Assembly (NCBI GenBank): GCA_026770585.1
Contig: MU646765.1
Coordinates: forward strand, 267,155 to 277,632
Direction: 5' to 3'
Length of the DNA: 10,478 nt
Source of the DNA: Baffinella frigidus
Taxonomy: Eukaryota > Cryptophyceae > Cryptomonadales > Baffinellaceae
In this document: positions 8,201 to 10,478 of the stretch, piece by piece
Layout of the letters: every line of letters begins with the position of its first letter
Numbering within the stretch: the first letter of the stretch is position 1
Translations under genes and position numbers: made by a program
Notes under the pieces: model-generated
Database searches by the model: none
What the model saw: only the letters and a program-made list of their open reading frames with translations
Told to the model about the DNA's origin: nothing

Positions 8201-10478
8201 CGTGTGGGTAGTTTTTGGTCGATCCATAAGTTCATCAAAATCTCTTCTCCCTGATCCTCTCTCCCTCTCGCAGAGCGAGGAGCTGATGACCTAAGAAATC
8301 CACTAAATCCTCTCACTGAGCGCAGAGTCATCAATGACAGCTGCCGTACACCCAACATTCTTGCGGTGGACGGGGTTCACGTTTCGCCTGATTTCCACTG
8401 TTACCTTTCAAGTTAACAGAGGTTCCACTTTTGCTTTGAGACGTTCCACTCTCGACTTTTGTCTCGGTGGGCCGCGCTCTTTGAACGGCAGTCGAGAAGC
8501 AAGAGGAATCCCCCATTTTTTTGTGCCTGATTTCCCCCAAAATCGACTCACTGTTCGCCTGATTTCCCCCCAAGTCTCCGGAATCAACGTTAGGCAAATT
8601 CCCACGTGGGACCTGGCGTGGCCTGATGAATCTCATCGCGATCTATAATAGAATTAATCTCGGAACTGTCCTTCTAAACGATCCTTGGTACAAATCCAGA
8701 TATTTTAAAGCCCTAAAAGTACGAGTATTTTAAAACCCTAAAAGTTCTTGGTACAAATCTTCGTTTAGAAGGACATTCCTGAGATTATATTTGGTGCTGG
8801 GACTAAATCGTCGGATGGGGACGCAGAGTGAGGAGCTGATGACAGCCATTTCGGCAAACGGCTACGTCGCCTGCGAAAGCCTCCTCGACGCTGGTACCAC
8901 CCCAGACCTGAAAACGACCTATTGAAAGACCCACCATTCAATTAGTCCGCCTAATTAAAGTTGAGTACGCCGCCTTATTAAATGTTAGCCTTCCCTGCAA
9001 TTCCTCCTATTCAATTACTATGCACGATGAAAGTGACGCTAGGAGAAATCCTTGGATGTCCAGGGTTCTGCCTGTGTGTTGACTGATGTCAGCCATTTCG
9101 GCCAACGGCTACGTCGCCTGTGAGAGCCTTCTCGACGCGGGTACCCCCGAACCCCTAAACCCCAGACCCTGAACAGCCATCACACATCCTGCCGAGTTTT
9201 CAACTTGGATACAATCCGGACGATCTGGCAACGAAATTTACTACAAAATTGGTTCACACGACTGATAGTAAAACCTGTGTGTAGTAACTTTCGTTGGCCA
9301 GATTGTGTTCAACTTGAATACTCGTTCGGATGAAATCTCGGCAAACGGCTACGTTGCCTGTGAGAGCCTTCTCGACACGGGTACCCCCGAACCCCTAAAC
9401 CCCAGACCCTGAACGCTAAGCCCTGAACCCTCACCCCTCGACGCGGGTACCTCCCCCTAAGGAGAAAATTTTACGGGCTGCTGGATGCTGGGACAGGGTT
9501 TGGGGTGTGGGGGTTAGGGGTTGGGCAGTTTGGGGTTTAGGGGTCAGGGTTGGGGTTGGGGTTGGGGGTGGAGGGTGGAGGGTGGAGGGTAGAGGGTTTG
9601 GGGTTTAGGGTTTAGGGTTTAGGGTTTAGGGTTTAGGATTCAGCTGGATGCGGCTACGTCGTGTGCCTCCTCGACACGGGTAACTCCTAACCCCACCCTC
9701 TAAACCCTAACCCTTAAACCCCAAACCCTAACCCCCAAACTCCAAACCCGAGCCCTAAACCCTCAACGTCCTACTAAGCGCGGACCCGAACTTCTCGATG
9801 ATCGTGCTGACGTCGTGCATTCAAGCCGTAGCTAGTGAATATTGGCCTTCACATTCTCAAGTCCACCTTCTCTAGCCTTAACATACACCAAATTTCCAGC
9901 CTTAATATACACCAAAATTAAGGCTTCTCCAGCCTTAACATCCACCAAAATCGGATCGGGGCCCCCCGAGAAAATATTTTCCGTAAATACCCGCCGCGAT
10001 TAACTTCACAACCCCCTCGCATTCCCTAATCCCTAATCTCCCTAACTGCGAAACCCCTCGCTTCCCCTCGTCCAGGCGCGGACCCGAACTTGTGTGGTCG
10101 CTCTCCGGGCCTCGATGAAGACCAGGCGGGATTCCAACGCATATCATATCACATCACATCATATCATATCATATCCCTTAAGTGACCAGGCCCCCAAATT
10201 TGGGGGCCTGAGGTCCTAGGCAGGTCCTAGGGCCCTACCGTAGGGCATATGAGCCTACTGGGCACTTAAGGGATAATGACACCCTTGGGGGGGCTCTCGC
10301 AGGCGCGAACCTTGAACCCCAAACCCTAACCCCCAAACTCCAAACCCTGATCCTTCAACCCTCAACGTCCTACTAGGCGCGGACCCGAACTTCTCGACGA
10401 TCGTGTTCACGCCGTTTATGCACGCCGCGTCCAAGGGCCACACCAAGGTCACCCTCGCTAACCTTTTCTGTCCCTGGA
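5199..10478 (+). CDS. FYVE zinc finger and ankyrin-repeat protein gene (partial, 3' end outside the window)
   Basis: Overall model for the rightward gene. Exons 5199-5291, 5381-5484, 7187-7259, 8827-8893 and 10377 onward join with consistent phases (0, 2, 0, 1). The first three give a complete FYVE domain, which in known proteins binds phosphatidylinositol 3-phosphate on endosomes. The last two give one ankyrin repeat that would follow the zinc finger directly. FYVE before ankyrin differs from animal ANKFY1, where FYVE is at the C-terminus. Alternative use of the duplicate ankyrin exons at 9083, 9334, 9645, 9779 and 10076 is possible. The first three exons are well supported; the link to the ankyrin exons rests on phase match and domain sense only. 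Confidence 0.62.
5292..5380 (+). other. Intron 1 of the FYVE gene, 89 bp
   Basis: It begins GTGAGC and ends with the pyrimidine-rich CCTGCCTCGTTGCAG. It is the only short, repeat-free intron in the window, which gives a picture of an ordinary intron in this genome. Confidence 0.8.
5381..5484 (+). CDS. FYVE gene exon 2: zinc-finger core
   Basis: 34 codons plus 2 bases between TTGCAG and GTGATT. The peptide reads VCSTCSKGFNVLM, then the signature RRHHCRHCG (FYVE consensus R+HHC+xCG), then RVICGSCGKKKH. It holds six of eight zinc ligands (CxxC, HCxxC, CxxC). The split codon AG|G gives Arg when joined to 7187. The basic RRHHCR patch is the known PI3P-binding site of the family. Confidence 0.9.
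5707..5845. mobile_element. 139-bp interspersed element R1, copy 3
   Basis: It starts CTAGCTCAGTCTCAGTCTAT and ends GTCGGGCAGAGCTAG. The flanks ACCGC (5702-5706) and ACCGC (5846-5850) form a direct repeat that could be a target duplication, though ACCGC also precedes copy 2 and may belong to the element. Same length as copies 1 and 2. Confidence 0.86.
5917..6090. mobile_element. Nested inverted repeat: outer 174 bp with inner 120-bp element
   Basis: Outer arms: TGATTTGTACCGCAGGTCGC with GCGACCTCCAGTACAAATCA. Inner element 5951-6070: CTAGCTCTGCCTGAGTGTTA paired with the right end AAAACTCAGACAGAGCTAG. The inner ends (CTAGCTCTG) are the same type as in the R1 and 156-bp families. It may be one element inserted at the centre of another, or a single element with two symmetrical layers. 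Confidence 0.82.
6169..6339. mobile_element. Inverted-repeat element of about 171 bp
   Basis: The left arm around 6169-6205 (AGTGCACTGCTACCCAGG, ATATTTCACC, CAAGTCAAC) pairs imperfectly with the right arm around 6299-6339 (GTTGACTTAGGTGAAATGTT, TCCCAGTGCAGT). Arms are diverged, so this is an older copy. Confidence 0.7.
6362..6545. mobile_element. Diverged inverted-repeat element, family F3
   Basis: The left part (GGAGCCTATCTAAAA, then CATTTGTGTAGTAACTTTCG and TGAGCATGGTCACG) resembles the left arm of the element at 7457-7631. The right end (TAAATAGGATGCTCCAGCAT then TCTCGAGTGG) resembles its other end. The middle has a GACTC-GAAC-GGAGTC hairpin. Pairing between the arms is weak. Confidence 0.68.
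6614..6660 (+). repeat. CCCTAAA tract ending in a 3' splice-like AG
   Basis: TCTAAACCCTAAACCC, CACCCTAAACCCTAAAC and TCTAAACCAAG lead straight into the damaged copy of FYVE exon 3 at 6661. Orientation is sense for the plus gene. Confidence 0.82.
6661..6844 (+). pseudogene. Damaged copy of FYVE exon 3
   Basis: 6661-6697 repeats GTGTGCGCTGCTCAAGTACG and GGTACTAGGAGCC from exon 3, but CAG has become TAG, a stop in the reading frame. After about 120 unrelated bases, 6822-6844 repeats the second half (GTGCGTCTCGTGCCACGAAA) with a small deletion. It is an exon duplicate broken by an insertion. Confidence 0.78.
6986..7178 (+). repeat. 24-bp tandem array, 8 units, with TACTAAT core
   Basis: Units start at 6986, 7010, 7034, 7060, 7081, 7105, 7129 and 7155; consensus TATTTTCGTGGTACTAATGA followed by AGAG. 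Six units keep ACTAAT, one has ACTACT, and one (7060) has lost the core. AG dinucleotides pad two junctions. The array ends 8 bp before FYVE exon 3. An open frame crosses it, giving repeated FRGTNEE, but this changes frame with the padding and I do not consider it coding. Confidence 0.93.
7187..7259 (+). CDS. FYVE gene exon 3: last two zinc ligands
   Basis: Acceptor TACGGCAG|GTGTGC, donor CACTCAG|GTTCGT, 73 bp. With the split Arg codon from exon 2 it reads CALLKYGYQEPVRVCVSCHE then TCTQ. RVCxxC is the classical C-terminal FYVE motif and supplies zinc ligands 7 and 8. It ends in phase 0. Two damaged duplicates lie on either side (6661-6844 and 7361-7390), which confirms that this unit has been copied. 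Confidence 0.88.
7260..7456 (+). repeat. Tandem duplication around the FYVE exon 3 donor, with hairpins
   Basis: GACCTGCACTCAGGTTCGTG and CATTCAGGTCGG then TCACACGCGT in 7378-7452 repeat 7248-7303. Between them are two hairpins: ACACAGTATCGA / TCGATACTGTGT (7319-7347) and ACCTGTGAAG / CTTCACAGGT around TGC (7407-7429). The second hairpin is missing from the first copy. Confidence 0.75.
7361..7390 (+). pseudogene. Truncated copy of the end of FYVE exon 3
   Basis: TGCGTCGCGTGACACGAGAC then CTGCACTCAG|GTTCGT matches the last 30 bp of exon 3 and its donor with a few changes. TGC has become TGA, a stop in frame. Confidence 0.74.
7457..7631. mobile_element. Inverted-repeat element of about 175 bp, family F3
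   Basis: Arms: GAATGCTAGAG-CGCCTATTT, AAAAGT, CATTTGTGTAGTAACTTTCG, TGAGATTGGTCACG and its complement on the right (CGTGACCAATCTCACGAAAT, TTTAAATAGG, CTCTAGCATTCCCG). The loop is near 7540-7550. The motif GTAGTAA-TTTCGT is shared with elements at 6362 and 9195 and with the sequence at 2098. Confidence 0.88.
7641..7820. mobile_element. Inverted-repeat element of about 180 bp with a central perfect palindrome
   Basis: CTTACCACGCAAGAGTGTAG then GGC at 7641 pairs with GCCCTACACTATTGCGTGGT then AAA ending at 7820. Inside lies GAAATAGTAGAATTCTACTA then TTTC (7758-7781), a perfect 24-bp palindrome with an EcoRI site at its centre. It is separated from the preceding element by only 9 bp. Confidence 0.8.
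7891..8056. mobile_element. Inverted-repeat element of about 166 bp, family F1
   Basis: The left arm GGGTAACGGACTGAAAACTG then GGTAGTTAGGC and GGTATTGACTACGGTAGGCC pairs with the right arm GGCCTACCGTAGGCAATACC, GTAGGCTTACCTACCC, GGTTTTCAGGACGTTAGCC. Related to 793-968 by the ends and by the core CCTAGGACC. Confidence 0.85.
8103..8120. repeat. Small hairpin
   Basis: GCCCTCTC and GAGAGGGC flank TG. The preceding CACGTTCGAGCCCTCTCT resembles CACTTTCGAGCCCTCTCT near 3988-4005. Confidence 0.6.
8241..8290 (+). pseudogene. Strong 3' splice site with the first 17 bp of the ankyrin exon
   Basis: A pyrimidine tract (TCTCTTCTCCCTGATCCTCT then CTCCCTCTCGCAG) is followed by AGCGAGGAGCTGATGAC (8274-8290), which matches the start of exon 8827-8893 (SEELMT). 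It then stops matching. It looks like the original acceptor, cut off from its exon by sequence 8291-8826. Confidence 0.7.
8291..8651 (+). other. Intronic stretch with GCCTGATTTCC direct repeats
   Basis: GCCTGATTTCC occurs near 8388, 8526 and 8559, the last two followed by runs of C. Open frames cross the stretch on both strands, but I recognise no domain and no consistent splice borders. Probably unique or old repeat sequence inside the intron before the ankyrin exon. Confidence 0.45.
8652..8790. mobile_element. Inverted-repeat element of about 139 bp with internal direct repeats
   Basis: TAATCTCGGAACTGTCCTTC then TAAACGA pairs with TCGTTTAGAAGGACATTCCT then GAGATTA. The inside holds direct rather than inverted copies: CTTGGTACAAATC twice and TATTTTAAA-CCCTAAAAGT twice. 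Confidence 0.8.
8827..8893 (+). CDS. Ankyrin exon, first half-repeat (22 codons plus 1 base)
   Basis: After GGGACGCAG the reading is SEELMTAISANGYVACESLL then DA-G, ending GACGCTG|GTACCA. Phase 0 start fits FYVE exon 3; phase 1 end fits the G-ADPN exons. The pattern (LMTAISANGY then ESLLDAGADPN) corresponds to the second part of an ankyrin repeat, helices followed by the DAGAD loop. It is the only one of about six copies with both splice sites and a clean frame, but its acceptor has a weaker pyrimidine tract than the truncated copy at 8274. Confidence 0.65.
8894..9082 (+). other. Intronic stretch, AT-richer, no gene seen
   Basis: It follows the GTACCA donor. I find no repeat or coding signal apart from ATTCAATTA near 8936 and 9012. 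Confidence 0.5.
9083..9140 (+). pseudogene. Copy 2 of the ankyrin half-repeat exon
   Basis: It reads LMSAISANGYVACESLLDA and keeps the donor GACGCGG|GTACCC. The upstream GAG codon is replaced by TGA and no acceptor in the right phase is visible. The coding part is intact, so recent duplication is likely. Confidence 0.72.
9141..9175 (+). repeat. CCCTAAA-like segment after the ankyrin copy, duplicated at 9381-9415
   Basis: GTACCCCCGAACCCCTAAAC then CCCAGACCCTGAAC is identical after copy 2 and copy 3 of the ankyrin exon, so exon and intron start were duplicated together. Confidence 0.8.
9195..9325. mobile_element. Inverted-repeat element of about 131 bp, F3-like
   Basis: GAGTTTTCAACTTGGATACA with CTGGCAACGAAATTTACTAC pairs with GTAGTAACTTTCGTTGGCCA then GATTGTGTTCAACTTGAATA. 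It ends about 8 bp before ankyrin copy 3 and has probably removed its 5' part. Confidence 0.8.
9334..9380 (+). pseudogene. Copy 3 of the ankyrin half-repeat exon, 5' truncated
   Basis: It reads ISANGYVACESLLDT and ends GACACGG|GTACCC. The first codons are lost where the inverted-repeat element abuts. No acceptor is visible. Confidence 0.72.
9381..9470 (+). repeat. CCCTGAA/CCCTAAA tract with a tiny fifth ankyrin remnant
   Basis: It contains CCCCTAAACCCCAGACCC, GCTAAGCCCTGAACCCTCAC and then CCTCGACGCGGGTACCTCC (about 9436-9454), the last bases of the ankyrin exon with its donor. Confidence 0.7.
9497..9641 (+). repeat. TTTAGGG tract with five perfect units
   Basis: GGTTTGGGG, GGTTGGGG and GGTGGAGG variants are followed by the longest perfect run in the window, TTTAGGG repeated five times at about 9605-9638. 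It is antisense to the CCCTAAA tracts elsewhere in this gene. Confidence 0.9.
9645..9679 (+). pseudogene. Copy 4 of the ankyrin half-repeat exon, internally deleted
   Basis: CTGGATGCGGCTACGTCGTG then TGCCTCCTCGACACGG|GTAACT keeps parts of GYVACESLLDTG with deletions that break the frame. The donor GTAACT is the best of the set. Confidence 0.65.
9683..9770 (+). repeat. CCCTAAA tract before an ankyrin second-half copy
   Basis: CTAACCCCACCCTCTAAACC, CTAACCCTTAAACCCC, AAACCCTAACCCCCAAACTC and GCCCTAAACCCTCAACG lead to CCTACTAAG. With 9497-9641 it forms a G-rich then C-rich pair around ankyrin copy 4. It shares about 60 bp with 10311-10376. Confidence 0.85.
9779..9830 (+). pseudogene. Copy of the ankyrin second-half exon (ADPNFS type), frameshifted
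   Basis: CGCGGACCCGAACTTCTCGA then TGATCGTGCTGACGTCGTGC follows CCTACTAAG. Compared with 10377 it lacks one G at the start, so joining to exon 8827-8893 would shift the frame. It matches the exon at 10377 until about 9815. Confidence 0.7.
9874..9950 (+). repeat. Three copies of an AGCCTTAACATACACCAAAA unit
   Basis: Units start at 9874, 9898 and 9931. The first two are 24 bp apart; the third is displaced by an AAGGCTTCTCC insertion. No function is apparent. Confidence 0.8.
10025..10147 (+). pseudogene. Possible ankyrin-related exon copy with a good acceptor
   Basis: CCCTAATCTCCCTAACTGCG and CTTCCCCTCGTCCAG form a good branch and pyrimidine tract before GCGCGGACCCGAACTTGTGT (10076). In the phase set by exon 8827-8893 it reads GADPNLCGRSPGLDE and stays open, but loses ankyrin similarity after ADPN. 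Either a diverged exon or a chimaera. Confidence 0.5.
10139..10176. repeat. ATATC/ACATC microsatellite
   Basis: A run of pentameric CATAT/CACAT units. It directly abuts the left end of the 104-bp element at 10172. Confidence 0.85.
10172..10275. mobile_element. 104-bp element, family F2, copy 2
   Basis: TATCCCTTAAGTG and CACTTAAGGGATA ends, exactly 104 bp as at 1549-1652. The left half differs (it has CCAGGCCCCCAAATTTGGGG then GCCTG, its own palindrome), while the right half is nearly the same. TA on both ends. Confidence 0.9.
10311..10370 (+). repeat. CCCTAAC tract before the last ankyrin exon
   Basis: CTTGAACCCCAAACCCTAAC, CCCCAAACTCCAAACCCTGA then TCCTTCAACCCTCAACG, nearly identical to the tract before 9779. 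Part of a segmental duplication of intron end plus exon. Confidence 0.85.
10377..10478 (+). CDS. Ankyrin exon, second half-repeat (runs to the window edge or to about 10447)
   Basis: After TCCTACTAG the phase-1 reading gives (G)ADPNFSTIVFTPFMHAASKG then HTKV. ADPN, TPFMHAA and KGH are typical ankyrin positions (TPLHxAA-xGH), and the phase matches exon 8827-8893. A possible donor AAG|GTCACC lies at 10448; otherwise the frame stays open to the edge (TLANLFCPW). TP-F-M differs from the usual TPLH but is common in degenerate repeats. Confidence 0.68.

Noticed and set aside
8334-8648. Open frames of about 100 codons on both strands
   Set aside because: They overlap each other, show no recognisable domain and lie in the proposed intron before the ankyrin exon.
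1-10478. tRNA, rRNA, snRNA or a transposase gene
   Set aside because: I found no cloverleaf, ribosomal RNA core sequence, reverse transcriptase or transposase motifs; all elements seen are non-autonomous. Short non-coding RNAs cannot be excluded by eye.

Overview
This is a repeat-dense eukaryotic nuclear window with two divergently transcribed, heavily split genes. I read no prokaryotic features in it. Canonical GT-AG introns, a FYVE zinc finger, ankyrin and coiled-coil exons, and interspersed TTTAGGG/CCCTAAA-like tracts (the plant/alveolate telomere motif) fit a protist with a TTTAGGG-type telomere. A chromerid or related alveolate is my best guess, held weakly.

Layout. The minus-strand gene starts at 4960 and runs leftwards off the window. 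A 107-codon first exon (4640-4960) encodes a Ser/Gly-rich N-terminus, followed by small phase-0 exons made of heptad repeats (3051-3134, 1267-1371, 139-240). The plus-strand gene starts at 5199. Exons 5199-5291, 5381-5484 and 7187-7259 join in frame into one complete FYVE domain with all eight zinc ligands. They are followed by ankyrin exons 8827-8893 and 10377 onward, whose phases also match. The two start codons are 238 bp apart, so 4961-5198 should hold a shared promoter; it also carries a small inverted-repeat element.

The introns are full of three things. (1) Short inverted-repeat elements (MITE-like), about nineteen in number and covering roughly a quarter of the window. Several families have copies of identical or near-identical length: 104 bp twice, 139 bp three times, 154/156 bp. 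Many are bounded by TA. (2) Degenerate telomere-like tracts, whose C-rich strand tends to lie in the sense direction just before 3' splice sites in both genes. (3) Broken or partial copies of the neighbouring exons: at least seven for the coiled-coil gene and about eight for the FYVE/ankyrin gene.

How it may work together. The plus gene encodes a probable PI3P-binding endosomal FYVE-ankyrin adaptor and the minus gene a probable coiled-coil scaffold. A functional link between them is only suggested by the divergent arrangement. The most notable signals are the supply of branch-point-like motifs by telomere-like tracts (CTAAAC) and by an 8-unit 24-bp array (TACTAAT) directly before a FYVE exon, and the repeated exon duplication and decay beside these tracts. 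All gene models come from reading splice sites and frames by eye; no transcript evidence was available.
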